The notes under the pieces: generated by a model
Told to the model about the DNA's origin: nothing
The model's input: only the letters and a program-made list of their open reading frames with translations
The model's database searches: none
Part shown: positions 24,475-32,828 of the stretch, in pieces
How positions within the stretch are numbered: the first letter of the stretch is position 1
Layout: each line of letters opens with the position of its first letter
Program-made: the position numbers and the translations under genes
From: Acidobacteriota bacterium
GTDB taxonomy: Bacteria > Acidobacteriota > Terriglobia > 20CM-2-55-15
Assembly: GCA_023265365.1 (NCBI GenBank)
Contig: JAHFTY010000017.1
Span: 1 to 32,828 of the forward strand
Length of the DNA: 32,828 nucleotides
Reading direction: 5' to 3'

Positions 24475-26034
24475 TTACAGCGGGATGTTGCCGTGTTTTT
24501 TGGACGGGTTGGTGTCGCGCTTCGAGTCCAGCATTCGGAGCGCGGCGATCAGCTTTCGGCGCGTATCCCGCGGCTGGATGATTTCGTCGACGAATCCGCG
24601 TTCGGCGGCGATGTAGGGATTTGCAAACTTCTCCGTATACTCCTCGATCTTTTCCTGGCGGGCGTTCTGGACGCTTTTTGCGCCGGTGAGTTCCCGGCGG
24701 TAGAGGATGTTGACCGCGCCTTCCGCGCCCATCACGGCAATTTCCGCCGTCGGATAGGCCAGGTTCACATCGGTCCGAATGTGCTTGCTCGACATGACGC
24801 AGTACGCGCCACCGTATGCCTTGCGGGTGATGACCGTGACTTTGGGCACCGTTGCCTCGGCGAAGGCGAAGAGCAGCTTGGCGCCATGCTTGATGATCCC
24901 GCCGAATTCCTGGTTCGTGCCGGGAAGAAAGCCGGGAACGTCTTCGAACGTCACCAGGGGGATGTTGAACGCGTCGCAGAAGCGCACGAAGCGGGCGCCT
25001 TTGATCGACGCTGCAATGTCCAGGCATCCCGCGAGATAGGCCGGCTGGTTCGCGACGATGCCGACCGGCCGCCCATCCAGCCGCGCATAACCGATCACGA
25101 TGTTCTTTGCGTAGTATTCCTGGACCTCGAAGAAGTAGTTCTCATCGACGACCGCGTGAATCACATCCTTGATGTCGTACGGCATGTTCGATTCGGCGGG
25201 AACCATCTTGTCGAGCGCTTCGTCGGCGCGATCCCATGGATCGCTGCACGGCTTCTTCGGTGGATCCTCCAGGTTGTTGGAGGGCAGGAACGAGAAAAGC
25301 TCCCGCAGCAGCAGAAGGCACTCCTCGTCGTTGTGTGCCAGGAAATGGGCCACGCCGCTGGTGCTGTTGTGCGTCATCGCGCCGCCGAGCTGTTCCTTGG
25401 TGACCTCTTCGTGCGTGACGGTCCGGATCACGTCCGGTCCCGTGACGAACATGTAACTCGTCTTGTCCACCATCGCGATGAAGTCGGTGATCGCGGGCGA
25501 GTAGACCGCGCCGCCGGCACACGGGCCCATGATCGCGGAAATCTGCGGGATGACGCCGGATGCGAGCGTGTTTCTCAGAAAAATGTCCGCGTAGCCGCCG
25601 AGGGACATGACGCCTTCCTGGATTCTTGCGCCTCCGGAATCGTTCAGGCCGATGACGGGCGCGCCCATCTTCATGGCGAGATCCATGATCTTGCAGATTT
25701 TCAGGGCGTTCGTTTCGCTGAGCGAGCCCCCGAAAACGGTGAAGTCCTGCGCGAACACGTAAACGAGGCGGCCATCGATCCGGCCGTGTCCGGCGACCAC
25801 TCCATCACCCGGATACTGCTGTTCCTGCATGCCGAAATCGAGACAGCGGTGCGTGACAAACTTGTCGATTTCCTCGAACGTATCCTTGTCGAGCAACAGC
25901 TCGACGCGTTCGCGAGCCGTGAGTTTTCCTTCCGCCTTCTGACGGTCGATCCTTTCCTGGCCGCCGCCCAGTTCGGCGGCGCGGTTCAAGGCCGTCAGGC
26001 GTTGTATTCGATCGTGTGAGGTGAGCTTCGGCAT
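24475..26034 (-). CDS. acyl-CoA carboxylase carboxyltransferase subunit (propionyl-CoA type)
   Basis: A 519-residue biotin-dependent carboxyltransferase containing both halves of the fold in one chain, as in PccB/MmdA. Landmarks: [23 protein letters not shown], the acyl-CoA oxyanion segment [70 protein letters not shown] and the C-terminal KKHGNIPL. It makes methylmalonyl-CoA from propionyl-CoA (or malonyl-CoA) together with a biotin carboxylase/biotin carrier, neither of which is in this window. It starts 4 nt after the transaldolase stop, so they are probably one operon. It is distinct from the AccD subunit at the left edge. Methylmalonyl-CoA decarboxylase alpha is an alternative that needs partners to judge. 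Confidence 0.93.
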   Translation of the reverse strand: MPKLTSHDRIQRLTALNRAAELGGGQERIDRQKAEGKLTARERVELLLDKDTFEEIDKFVTHRCLDFGMQEQQYPGDGVVAGHGRIDGRLVYVFAQDFTVFGGSLSETNALKICKIMDLAMKMGAPVIGLNDSGGARIQEGVMSLGGYADIFLRNTLASGVIPQISAIMGPCAGGAVYSPAITDFIAMVDKTSYMFVTGPDVIRTVTHEEVTKEQLGGAMTHNSTSGVAHFLAHNDEECLLLLRELFSFLPSNNLEDPPKKPCSDPWDRADEALDKMVPAESNMPYDIKDVIHAVVDENYFFEVQEYYAKNIVIGYARLDGRPVGIVANQPAYLAGCLDIAASIKGARFVRFCDAFNIPLVTFEDVPGFLPGTNQEFGGIIKHGAKLLFAFAEATVPKVTVITRKAYGGAYCVMSSKHIRTDVNLAYPTAEIAVMGAEGAVNILYRRELTGAKSVQNARQEKIEEYTEKFANPYIAAERGFVDEIIQPRDTRRKLIAALRMLDSKRDTNPSKKHGNIPL

Positions 26035-26038
26035 CGGC

Positions 26039-26689
26039 CTACTTGATGACGGGAACCTTCTCCCAGTCTTTGAGGAACTGCTCGACGCCGCGGTCCGTGA
26101 GCGGGTGTTTCAACATCTGCTCGAACACCTTGGCCGGAAGCGTACAAATATCGGCGCCGATCAACCCGGCCTGCACGACGTGAATGGGATGGCGGACGGA
26201 CGCGACAAGGACTTCGGTTTTGAATTCGTAATTGTTGTAGATCTGGACAACATCGCGGATAAGACCCATGCCGTCCTGGCCGATGTCGTCCAGCCGGCCC
26301 ACGAACGGACTGACGAAGTACGCCCCCGCCTTCGCCGCAAGGATGGCCTGCGGCGCAGAGAACACGAGAGTGACGTTCACGCGGATACCTTCGTCGCTCA
26401 GCGTCTTCGTCGCTTTCAGTCCTTCGCGGGTCATGGGGCATTTGACCACGATGTTTTGATGCAGCTTCGCCAGGTGCCGGCCTTCCTCGACCATGCCGGC
26501 CGCATCCGGACTGACGGTTTCCGCGCTGATCGGGCCATTGACGATGGCGCAAATCTTCAGCAGCTGATCTTCGAACGCGTTGCCTTCCTTCGAGATCAGC
26601 GTGGGGTTGGTGGTGATGCCGTCCAGAATGCCGGTGGCGGCAGCTTCTTTGATCTCGTTCAGATTGGCGGTATCAAGGAAAAATTTCAT
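26039..26689 (-). CDS. tal: small transaldolase (TalC/Fsa family)
   Basis: A 216-residue TIM-barrel aldolase. The start is [20 protein letters not shown], followed by [10 protein letters not shown]. The Schiff-base lysine is K83 in NIVVKCPMT. In the acid/base position (ISAETVS) it has Glu57. Published work on this family associates Glu here with transaldolase and Gln with fructose-6-phosphate aldolase, so I call transaldolase. It would transfer dihydroxyacetone units in the non-oxidative pentose phosphate pathway. AGGAG precedes ATG 26687-26689. Upstream, on the same strand, is the fibronectin-III gene whose frame ends 32 nt away within repeat-derived sequence. Confidence 0.93.
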   Translation of the reverse strand: MKFFLDTANLNEIKEAAATGILDGITTNPTLISKEGNAFEDQLLKICAIVNGPISAETVSPDAAGMVEEGRHLAKLHQNIVVKCPMTREGLKATKTLSDEGIRVNVTLVFSAPQAILAAKAGAYFVSPFVGRLDDIGQDGMGLIRDVVQIYNNYEFKTEVLVASVRHPIHVVQAGLIGADICTLPAKVFEQMLKHPLTDRGVEQFLKDWEKVPVIK

Positions 26690-26721
26690 CTAAGGTCTCC
26701 TGAATGAACTTCCGTATCTTA

Positions 26722-27972
26722 TCAAACTGAGCGGGCACTGATCTCCGGAGTGAATGAATTGGCGGCGCTGAGGCACTGCTGTTCCAGGAAAAGCGTTTTT
26801 CCCCTCCTCGACGAGGAGGGGTGGCGCGAAGCGCCGGGGTGGTGCTGTTCACGAAATTGATTTTGTTGAACGAACCGCCCCGCCGCTTCGCGGCACCCCG
26901 CCAAGGCGGGGAAAAGTCCCCGTCCTGCGACTCCATGCTTCATGTAAAAACCAGACCGCATCGCCCAACGTTTTTTCTTGCCGAGGGAAAATGTCACCGG
27001 CGTTGGGTGGCGCGGAGCGCCGGGGTGGTGTCCGCCGAGTCGTTCACTCGGTCCATCGCGGTCAATGGGACTCTCCGACGGGGAGCTTTCATTGCCTGAT
27101 TCGTCCACTGCCGAAACGGAGTACTTCATACCGTCGCGGTAGGCTGGATCAAAATAGGAGTTGCCGGTCTGCAGGGCGTCTCCGGCCCGTTCACCGTTCC
27201 GGTAGACCCGATATCCGGCCAGATCCAGCTCCCGATTCGCTTCCCAGGTCACGATGGCGCCGCCATCCACAACGACCAGTTGAATCCCGGCCGGCGGCTG
27301 CGGCGAAGTTTTGTCGAGCGCGATCACGCGAATGGGGGGCGAGGCCGGTCCGGGAATCCATCCGGACTCGATCTGGCGGGCGGCGACGACTTCATACGCA
27401 TACTCTGCGCCGAGATCGAAGGTGGAGTCCTTATATTCGAGACCTGGGTTCGGGATGGGTGGACCGGTCCGATCCAGGCGTCGAACGAAGTAGCGTTCCG
27501 CGAGTCCCGGATTTTCCTGCGGAGGCTCCCAACGGACGATGATGGAATACTGGTCCACGATCGCCTTCAGGCCGGTCACCGGTCCGGGCACGAGAACGGG
27601 CGCGATGCTCACTTCGGCGGCGCCGGACTGTTTGTCCCGGACGGTCTGAAGCCAGACCGTGAATCGCCGGTTCGTACCGATCCACGACTGCGCCGGAATC
27701 GAGTGCGACTGCGGACGTCCCGCCCCGGTCGGGGCAACCTTTGCAACCTCTTCGCCGTCACTCGTGATGTGGACAAGAGACAGGCCGGCCGCCGGCGAGC
27801 CGTCGATGTTTCGAGCGGGATTCGTCCAGCTGAGCACGACGTCTTTACCGCTTTGAGTCGCGGTCAGGTCGCGAATGCGTTCCGGAATCCGGATGAATGG
27901 AGGCAGCGGGGCTGCGACCCTGCCGCAACCGGTCGTCAGCAGGAAGCCCAGAACGAGTGCGAGTCGTGGCAC
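26722..27972 (-). CDS. fibronectin type III lipoprotein with repeat-derived C-terminal tail
   Basis: A 416-codon frame starting at GTG 27972. The N-terminus PRLALVLGFLLTTGC looks like a lipoprotein signal with C16 as lipid anchor (the lipobox is imperfect, Thr at -3). Three fibronectin-III-like domains follow at about 29-125, 128-220 and 224-305 (SGKDVVLSWTNPARN; YSIIVRWEPPQENPGLAERY; GGAIVTWEANRELDLAGYRVYRNG; KYSVSAVDESGNESSPSES). From about residue 306 the frame translates repeat fragment E and copy D (GGHHPGAPRHP, EQHHPGASRHPSSSRRGK) and looks unlike any domain. The original stop has probably been lost or displaced. It begins 6 nt after hslU. Function is unknown; likely a surface or periplasmic structural protein. 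Confidence 0.8.
   Translation of the reverse strand: MPRLALVLGFLLTTGCGRVAAPLPPFIRIPERIRDLTATQSGKDVVLSWTNPARNIDGSPAAGLSLVHITSDGEEVAKVAPTGAGRPQSHSIPAQSWIGTNRRFTVWLQTVRDKQSGAAEVSIAPVLVPGPVTGLKAIVDQYSIIVRWEPPQENPGLAERYFVRRLDRTGPPIPNPGLEYKDSTFDLGAEYAYEVVAARQIESGWIPGPASPPIRVIALDKTSPQPPAGIQLVVVDGGAIVTWEANRELDLAGYRVYRNGERAGDALQTGNSYFDPAYRDGMKYSVSAVDESGNESSPSESPIDRDGPSERLGGHHPGAPRHPTPVTFSLGKKKRWAMRSGFYMKHGVAGRGLFPALAGCREAAGRFVQQNQFREQHHPGASRHPSSSRRGKTLFLEQQCLSAANSFTPEISARSV
26778..26969 (+). repeat. palindromic repeat copy D
   Basis: Begins GCTGTTCC but lacks the AATGAAGCGAAATCG stretch of copies A-C. Hairpin 1 is at 26801-26821 and hairpin 2 at 26823-26835. Hairpin 3 keeps GTTCA/TGAAC with a changed loop. 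Hairpin 4 is GCCGC-TTC-GCGGC, with a loop change only. Hairpin 5 is shortened to CCCCGCC-AA-GGCGGGG by losing TTGGCC from the centre, so it is still symmetrical. The tail (AAAAGTCCCCGTCCTGCGAC and TTCATGTAAAAACCA) is conserved to about 26955; the right boundary is uncertain. It lies inside the open frame of the fibronectin-III gene on the opposite strand. Confidence 0.85.
26964..27032 (+). repeat. repeat fragment E with flanking inverted repeat
   Basis: The fragment at 27006-27030 is GGTGGCGCGGAGCGCC then GGGGTGGTG: hairpin 2 with loop GGA instead of GAA, plus the following G-rich arm. Just left of it, CCCAACG (26964-26970) and CGTTGGG (27001-27007) form a 7-bp inverted repeat with a 30-nt loop. 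The fragment is separated from copy D by about 35 bp. Confidence 0.7.
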
Positions 27973-27978
27973 AGGCGG

Positions 27979-29358
27979 TTAGAGGATGTAACGGCTGAGG
28001 TCCTGATCTTTGACGATGTCCGCGAGCATTTTCTGAACGTATGCGGCGTCGATCCGGATCGTTTTCTTCTTCATGTCCGGACCTTCGAACGAGATTTCGT
28101 CCAGAAGCTTCTCCATGATCGTATGCAGGCGGCGCGCACCGATGTTTTCGGTGCCGTCGTTGACCGTTGCCGCGAATCGGGCGATCTCCTGAACGGCGTC
28201 GTCCGTGAATGAGAGTTTGATGCCTTCGGTCTCGAGCAGCGCGATGTATTGCTTGATCAGAGCGTTCTGCGGCTCGGTCAGGATACGCACGAAATCGGCG
28301 ATGGTGAGCGACTCCAGTTCGACGCGAATCGGGAAACGGCCCTGCAGTTCCGGAATGAGGTCCGAGGGTTTGCTGACGTGAAAGGCGCCCGCCGCGATGA
28401 ACAGGATGTGATCGGTGCGCACGAAACCGTAGCGCGTATTGACGGTGGTTCCCTCGACGATCGGCAGGATATCGCGCTGAACGCCTTCACGGCTGACGTC
28501 CGGGCCGTGACCGGATTCGCGGCCGGCAATTTTGTCGATCTCGTCGAGAAAGATGATGCCGTTGTTTTCGACCCGCTCGACGGCAACGCGCGTGACCTGG
28601 TCCATGTCGACGAGTTTCTGTTCCTCTTCCTGGATCAGGTACTCCATGGCCTCGCCGACCTTCATCTTGCGTTTCTTGGTCTTCTGGCCGAGGAATCCGG
28701 GAAGGATGTCCTTGATGTTGATATCCATCTCCTCGATGCCGGTCGACGAAATAATTTCGAATGCCGGGAAGTTCCGCTCCTTGACATCGAGTTCCACGCT
28801 GCGCTCATCCAGCTTACCGTCGCGGAGCTGGACGCGCAGTTTCTCGCGAGTCCGGTTCCAGTTTTCCTGGGCGGCTTTACCGGCGTCGTCGACGGGCGCG
28901 GTCGTGAGAGGAGGAAGCAGCAGATCGAGAATGCGTTCTTCGGCGTTCTGGTCGGCCTTTTCGGCCACTTCTTCGAGCTTTTCGTTTCGGACCATGTCGA
29001 CTGCGATCTCGACCAGATCGCGGATCATCGATTCCACATCGCGGCCGACGTATCCGACTTCGGTAAACTTCGACGCCTCGACCTTCAGGAAAGGGGAATT
29101 CGCGAGCTTCGCCAGCCGGCGCGCCAGTTCGGTTTTTCCGACGCCGGTCGGTCCCATCATGATGATGTTCTTCGGCATGACCTCTTCGGCCATTTCCGGA
29201 GCCAGTTTCTGGCGCCGGATGCGGTTCCGCAGGGCGATGGCGACGGCCCGTTTGGCGCCGGATTGCCCGATCACGTACTTGTCGAGCTCTTTGACGATTT
29301 CCCGTGGGGTCAGTTCATCAAGGTGTGGCGCTTCATCGACTGTTTCGTTCACATACAT
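27979..29358 (-). CDS. hslU: HslU ATPase of the HslUV protease
   Basis: A 459-residue AAA+ unfoldase that feeds proteins to HslV. Near the start it has [17 protein letters not shown], the usual family opening. Walker A is GPTGVGKTE at 69-77, Walker B is [12 protein letters not shown]. The I-domain (about 110-240) contains the usual variable insert. The sensor/arginine region reads [14 protein letters not shown], and the C-terminal tail DLSRYIL is the one that docks into HslV to activate it. ATG 29356-29358 lies 44 nt after hslV; a TAGAAT about 12 nt upstream could be a secondary promoter. hslU stop and the next GTG are 6 nt apart. Confidence 0.97.
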   Translation of the reverse strand: MYVNETVDEAPHLDELTPREIVKELDKYVIGQSGAKRAVAIALRNRIRRQKLAPEMAEEVMPKNIIMMGPTGVGKTELARRLAKLANSPFLKVEASKFTEVGYVGRDVESMIRDLVEIAVDMVRNEKLEEVAEKADQNAEERILDLLLPPLTTAPVDDAGKAAQENWNRTREKLRVQLRDGKLDERSVELDVKERNFPAFEIISSTGIEEMDINIKDILPGFLGQKTKKRKMKVGEAMEYLIQEEEQKLVDMDQVTRVAVERVENNGIIFLDEIDKIAGRESGHGPDVSREGVQRDILPIVEGTTVNTRYGFVRTDHILFIAAGAFHVSKPSDLIPELQGRFPIRVELESLTIADFVRILTEPQNALIKQYIALLETEGIKLSFTDDAVQEIARFAATVNDGTENIGARRLHTIMEKLLDEISFEGPDMKKKTIRIDAAYVQKMLADIVKDQDLSRYIL

Positions 29359-29380
29359 AAGACGGCTTCAATTCTACTGT

Positions 29381-29403
29381 AGCGGCGGTCCGGAACGGCC
29401 GCT
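29381..29403 (-). promoter_or_regulatory. intercistronic hairpin hslV/hslU
   Basis: AGCGGC (29381-29386) and GCCGCT (29398-29403) are perfect 6-bp arms around an 11-nt loop, overlapping the hslV stop codon. No U-run follows on the minus strand (TACAGTAGAAT instead), so it may be an RNA-processing or stability element in the mRNA rather than a terminator. Confidence 0.3.
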
Positions 29404-29939
29404 CAAAGTTCTTCGATCGTGACGCTCTCGTTCGTATAAATGCAGATTTTGCCGGCGATGCGCATGGCCTCTTCCGCGATCTCTCTGGCCCCGAGCTCCG
29501 TGTATTTCAGCAGCGCGCGGGCTGCAGCCAATGCATATGCGCCGCCGGACCCAATTGCAACGATTCCGTCGTCCGGTTCGATCAGGTCGCCGTTGCCGGC
29601 GATGAGGAAGGTGGTCTTGTCGTCGGCCACGATCATGACCGCCTCGAGATGCCGCAGCGCACGATCGGTGCGCCAGTCCTTGGCCAGCTCGACGGCGGCC
29701 CGGCCCAGGTTGCCGTGGAACTGTTCGAGTTTCGCCTCGAATCTCGAGAAGAGCGCGAAACTGTCCGCGGAGGAACCGGCGAAACCGGCAATGATCTTTT
29801 CGTTGTACAGGCGCCGGATCTTGCGCGCGCCATGCTTGATCACGGTGTCGCCCAGCGTGACCTGGCCGTCTCCGGCAAGGGCCACCTTGCCGTTTCGGCG
29901 CACAGCAATGATCGTTGTCGAACGTGTTTGAAAATTCAT
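29403..29939 (-). CDS. hslV: HslV peptidase of the HslUV protease
   Basis: A 178-residue Ntn-hydrolase, the proteasome-like peptidase. The sequence [21 protein letters not shown] contains the mature N-terminal Thr (T8 after a 7-residue propeptide MNFQTRS, the cleavage point being inferred from the family). Later motifs are [17 protein letters not shown] and [15 protein letters not shown], which are standard. I chose ATG 29937-29939; the frame runs 23 codons further upstream but that part overlaps the preceding gene's stop. CAGGAAA lies about 9 nt upstream. It is followed by hslU, the normal order. Confidence 0.97.
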   Translation of the reverse strand: MNFQTRSTTIIAVRRNGKVALAGDGQVTLGDTVIKHGARKIRRLYNEKIIAGFAGSSADSFALFSRFEAKLEQFHGNLGRAAVELAKDWRTDRALRHLEAVMIVADDKTTFLIAGNGDLIEPDDGIVAIGSGGAYALAAARALLKYTELGAREIAEEAMRIAGKICIYTNESVTIEEL

Positions 29940-29946
29940 CGGAACC

Positions 29947-30681
29947 CTATTTCCTGGGGGCGGTAAACAGATTGTCGGAGAGTCCGGAATTGTATGCGGC
30001 GCCGTCAAGCCGTATTTCCATGGTCTTGACGCCGTCGGTGGAACGGCTGATGAAAAGAGACGTCAACACTCCGGAAAATTTGTGCCAGTTCCCATACCGT
30101 TCCTCCCGCATCACTTTTTCATCGGATCGACGGACCTGCATCTTCACCGGAAGCTTCGTGGTGCGGTCGACGAAGAAGACGATTCTGTTCTTTGCGGCAT
30201 CGCGAAGCTCGATCATATCGGCTCGATTGAAGTCGATGATTTCGCTGCCGACGTGCTGCACCGTGGTCTTGGACTCCGATAGCGTGAATCGAAGAATGTA
30301 GTCGAAGGAGGTCTTGAAGTTGTTGATGAACTCCTGAACCTCGGCAGGAACCTGCTCCTGCGGCTCCTTGTCCTTCGGCGTGATCTTCCAGCCTTCGTTG
30401 GCGTTGTTGATGGTGATCTCCTTGTTCTTGGCTTTCCCGAACTCGGTTCGCTCCATCAGGGGAAACTTCATGTAGTCCTCGAAATTGTCGACCCCCGCAA
30501 GGTCTCCGCGCTTGAACTGGTAAAAACGGCCCGTCGTATGGATGTCCTTCACATCCAGGAAAATCTGCCCGCCAAGTTCTTCCAGCATGTCGTTGAGGAT
30601 CTTCCGGGGTTGCGGGGATTGGGCCTGAACCGGCACGCCGCTGAGGCACGCGGCCAGGAGGACGACGAGGAGTCTGGGCAT
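29947..30681 (-). CDS. exported protein with LolA/outer-membrane-lipoprotein-sorting-like features
   Basis: A 244-residue protein with signal peptide [19 protein letters not shown] (cleavage near residue 20). The body, with alternating strands ([50 protein letters not shown] and a C-terminal DNLFTAPRK), resembles the half-barrel of LolA/LolB-like and DUF-type sorting proteins common in diderms. I cannot name the family with certainty. GAAGGTG stands 6 nt before ATG 30679-30681, so I preferred this to a TTG five codons upstream. A TATACT box lies in the last codons of the preceding puuD-like gene. It stops 7 nt before the hslV start. Confidence 0.75.
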   Translation of the reverse strand: MPRLLVVLLAACLSGVPVQAQSPQPRKILNDMLEELGGQIFLDVKDIHTTGRFYQFKRGDLAGVDNFEDYMKFPLMERTEFGKAKNKEITINNANEGWKITPKDKEPQEQVPAEVQEFINNFKTSFDYILRFTLSESKTTVQHVGSEIIDFNRADMIELRDAAKNRIVFFVDRTTKLPVKMQVRRSDEKVMREERYGNWHKFSGVLTSLFISRSTDGVKTMEIRLDGAAYNSGLSDNLFTAPRK

Positions 30682-30692
30682 CGTGAACACCT

Positions 30693-31421
30693 TCAAAAGT
30701 ATAGCATCGCCGCTTCGATGAAGGACTTAAACAGGGCCTGAGACAGCGGATCGTTCTGGAATCCGCGCTCCGGATGCCATTGCACGCCGACAATGAATCG
30801 TCCGCGCGTGTCCTCCACCGCCTCCACGACTCCGTCCGGCGCGTAAGCCACGGGCCGAAGATCGCGGCCGGTGTTTTGGACGGACTGATGATGATAACTG
30901 TTCACTTCGACCTGGGTTTTTCCGGCAAGCTTCGCGATCAGGCTGTCCTCGGAAATCCGAATGTGATGTCTGGCCGGATCCGCAGGCTGGTCCGCCGCAT
31001 CGTCGGTGTCGTGTGCGACCGGGTTGTCGATAACAGAGGGGATGTCCTGCACCAGCGATCCTCCCCGGTAGACGTTCAGGCTCTGCACGCCAAAGCAGAT
31101 GCCGAGCAACGGCTTCTCCGCCTCTTCGGCGTGTTGGAGGAGAGTGAAGTCCGTGGTCTCGCGCTCCGGATACAACCTGCCGAGCCGCGGGTGCGGCTCA
31201 ACACCGTAAACTTTCGGGTCAATGTCGGTCGGGCTTCCGGGAAGCAGCACGCCCGCGACACGTTCCGCGTAGGCGCGCACGATTTCGGGGTCGCTGAGGG
31301 TCGGTATCATCAGCGGCAGACCACCCGCCCAGAGAATGGCGTCGAGGTAGTGCCGGATTTGTCCGATGTAACCGGACTTTTCGTGGTAGCGGGTGGGAAT
31401 TCCGATCCAGGGTTTCTTCAT
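30693..31421 (-). CDS. puuD: gamma-glutamyl-gamma-aminobutyrate hydrolase-like amidotransferase
   Basis: A 242-residue class I glutamine amidotransferase-fold hydrolase (peptidase C26). The catalytic triad is C109 in LLGICFGVQ with H216 and E218 in VQWHPE. The N-terminal PWIGIPTRYHEKSGYI and GVLLPGSPTDIDPKVYG are characteristic of PuuD-like enzymes, which cleave gamma-glutamyl amides such as gamma-glutamyl-GABA in putrescine breakdown. No other putrescine gene is nearby, so the substrate here is inferred only. ATG 31421 overlaps the plsC stop as ATGA. Its last codons contain the likely -10 box of the following gene. Confidence 0.85.
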   Translation of the reverse strand: MKKPWIGIPTRYHEKSGYIGQIRHYLDAILWAGGLPLMIPTLSDPEIVRAYAERVAGVLLPGSPTDIDPKVYGVEPHPRLGRLYPERETTDFTLLQHAEEAEKPLLGICFGVQSLNVYRGGSLVQDIPSVIDNPVAHDTDDAADQPADPARHHIRISEDSLIAKLAGKTQVEVNSYHHQSVQNTGRDLRPVAYAPDGVVEAVEDTRGRFIVGVQWHPERGFQNDPLSQALFKSFIEAAMLYF

Positions 31422-32143
31422 GTCCGTTCGAAAACTTTGAGCATCTGATCGCGAACCGCTCCCGCAAGGTCGGCGTTGGCCACGCCTTCCGAACGAATGG
31501 GCGGTCCGATGTTCACTTCAACGTGGCCGCCGCGAACGTGATAGGTCCTGGGGGGCAGAACGTCACGGGAGCCTCGAATCGTGACCGGAACGGTGTCGAC
31601 GCCGGATCGCGTCGCAAGCAGGAAGCCGCCGCCCTTGAAAGGCCGGATGGATCCGTCCTGGCTCGTACCGCCTTCCGGGAAAATGGCCACCGGCGTCCCG
31701 TTCCGGATGGCGGCCGCCGCCTTGGCGAGCGACCGGATGGCCGCCCGGGGATTCTCGCGATCGATCGGAACGTGTCCCGAACGCCGGAGGTGCCAGCCGA
31801 GAAAAGGAACTCGAAACAGCTCTTTTTTGGCGGCAAATCGAAACTGGATAGGGATCGACACCAGGACGATCGGAATATCCATATGACTCTGATGATTGAT
31901 GCAGAGCACGTACGGAACATTCGGCTTCAGGCATTCGGCGCCCGAGACTTTCAATTTCACGCCGGCCGTGAACAGAATCAATCTGGACCAGATCCTCGAG
32001 CAGGCGTGTTGCATGCGGCCATTCGCGTCGAACACGGAACTCAGCACCGAAATGGTTCCCATCACCGCGGTGTAGAGAATGATCAACGGCGCCGTGATCA
32101 ACAGCGACCGCGCATAACTGAGTTTCCCGGACGCGCTGGACAT
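31418..32143 (-). CDS. plsC: 1-acylglycerol-3-phosphate O-acyltransferase
   Basis: A 241-residue membrane-bound acyltransferase that makes phosphatidic acid from lysophosphatidic acid. N-terminal hydrophobic helix (LLITAPLIILYTAVMGTISVL, 14-34), catalytic motif NHQSHMD with H84-x4-D89, and substrate motif FPEGGTS at 155-161, all in normal order. The ATG at 32141-32143 is 7 nt after the folC stop and has no strong Shine-Dalgarno, so coupling to folC is likely. It overlaps the puuD-like gene. Confidence 0.93.
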   Translation of the reverse strand: MSSASGKLSYARSLLITAPLIILYTAVMGTISVLSSVFDANGRMQHACSRIWSRLILFTAGVKLKVSGAECLKPNVPYVLCINHQSHMDIPIVLVSIPIQFRFAAKKELFRVPFLGWHLRRSGHVPIDRENPRAAIRSLAKAAAAIRNGTPVAIFPEGGTSQDGSIRPFKGGGFLLATRSGVDTVPVTIRGSRDVLPPRTYHVRGGHVEVNIGPPIRSEGVANADLAGAVRDQMLKVFERT

Positions 32144-32150
32144 GCGTTCG

Positions 32151-32828
32151 CTAATTTAACATGTTGCGAGCGTCGCCGATGAGGAAGAGCGACCCGCAGA
32201 CCACGACAGTCGTGCCTTCCGGCGCATTCGCCCGCGCGTACGCGATGGCGGCCCGGACGTCCGGCTCGACAACGCCGGACTCGACCGGCGCCGCCAATTC
32301 CGCCGGTTCCCTGGCCCGCGCGCTGCCCGGTCTGGTGAAGATCCATTGCCGGACGTGCGGCGAAAGCAGCGCGATCATGTCCTCGTGTTTCTTGTCCGAC
32401 ATCACGCCGAAAATCATCCACACGCCATCCGGACAATACTCGGCAAGGTGATTCGCCAGAGCTTTCGCAGCATGCGGATTGTGGGCGCCGTCCAGAATGA
32501 AAGCCGGCCGCCCGGCGAACCGTTCCAGACGCCCCGGCCAGACCGCCGTTTCGATTCCGTGACGGATTTCATCGGCGGTCCAGCCCAGACATTCCGCGGC
32601 ACGGATGGCGATAATCGCGTTTTCCACCTGGTGCCGGCCGGCCAGTCCGGGCCGGAGCGATTTGTAGGCGCGGATGGGCGTGCGGACGTCGACCTCGAAG
32701 TATCCGGAGCCGAGCGGCCGCATCTCCCTGAAGATTCTCTGGGTCGGGAAAAGCCGCCGGTCCGCGCGTTCGCGTATCGACGCGTAGTCGGCATCCGGGC
32801 CGATGACCACGGGTTCGTCCCCTTTGAT
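32151..32828 (-). CDS. folC: folylpolyglutamate/dihydrofolate synthase (3' part)
   Basis: The C-terminal 225 residues of FolC, an ATP-dependent ligase of the Mur fold that adds glutamate to folates. The start lies beyond the right edge. The signature LDGAHNPHAAKAL and the mid-domain GRHQVENAIIAIRAAECLGW are typical of FolC. The C-terminal domain is complete, ending VVVCGSLFLIGDARNML, with TAA/TAG-type stop at 32151-32153. The N-terminal ATP-binding loop is outside the window. It leads into plsC on the same strand. Confidence 0.93.
   Translation of the reverse strand: MKGDEPVVIGPDADYASIRERADRRLFPTQRIFREMRPLGSGYFEVDVRTPIRAYKSLRPGLAGRHQVENAIIAIRAAECLGWTADEIRHGIETAVWPGRLERFAGRPAFILDGAHNPHAAKALANHLAEYCPDGVWMIFGVMSDKKHEDMIALLSPHVRQWIFTRPGSARAREPAELAAPVESGVVEPDVRAAIAYARANAPEGTTVVVCGSLFLIGDARNMLN

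Overview
The window is a stretch of ordinary bacterial chromosome from a diderm, G+C-rich organism. I put G+C near 60% by eye. LpxD (lipid A), a Lol-like periplasmic protein and a PilB-type ATPase indicate an outer membrane. An oxygen-type FAD protoporphyrinogen oxidase and an acyl-CoA dehydrogenase suggest an aerobic or facultative heterotroph. The gene mix would suit Acidobacteriota, but that is a guess; no marker in the window proves it. I found no rRNA, tRNA, CRISPR array, transposase, integrase or phage gene.

Layout, left to right. (1) 1-4488, minus strand: CDF metal efflux, a HEAT-repeat protein, gltX and the 5' part of accD, with copies of a palindromic repeat in the HEAT/gltX and gltX/accD gaps. 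(2) 4554-16482, plus strand: acyl-CoA dehydrogenase, a DHH phosphoesterase and a rhomboid protease (start/stop overlaps), then tex, two MacB/FtsX-type permeases in tandem, a secreted YncE-like propeller, a small TPR protein, and a type IV pilus-type ATPase with an N-terminal cyclic-nucleotide-binding domain. (3) 16856-22275, minus strand: a tight run hemE-hemH-(15-codon ORF)-hemY-lpxD-fbp. (4) 22308-23084, plus strand: a family 2 glycosyltransferase. (5) 23130-32828, minus strand, transcribed right to left: folC (partial), plsC, puuD-like amidotransferase, Lol-like periplasmic protein, hslV, hslU, a fibronectin-III lipoprotein whose open frame runs through two repeat copies, transaldolase, acyl-CoA carboxylase carboxyltransferase and tyrS.

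The main structure not explained by genes is a dispersed repeat family. Full copies are about 170-225 bp and are built from five consecutive hairpins. Three near-complete copies, one truncated copy and several fragments occur, nearly all in the same orientation. Arms are kept while loops vary. Other points of interest are the cNMP-PilB fusion with a structured leader, a coupled 15-codon Trp-rich ORF in the heme operon, several start codons sitting 6-10 nt after a TANAAT-like box (possible leaderless mRNAs), and a 20-bp palindrome in the CDF/acyl-CoA dehydrogenase promoter gap. I did not find a convincing new multi-gene defence, mobile or metabolic system.
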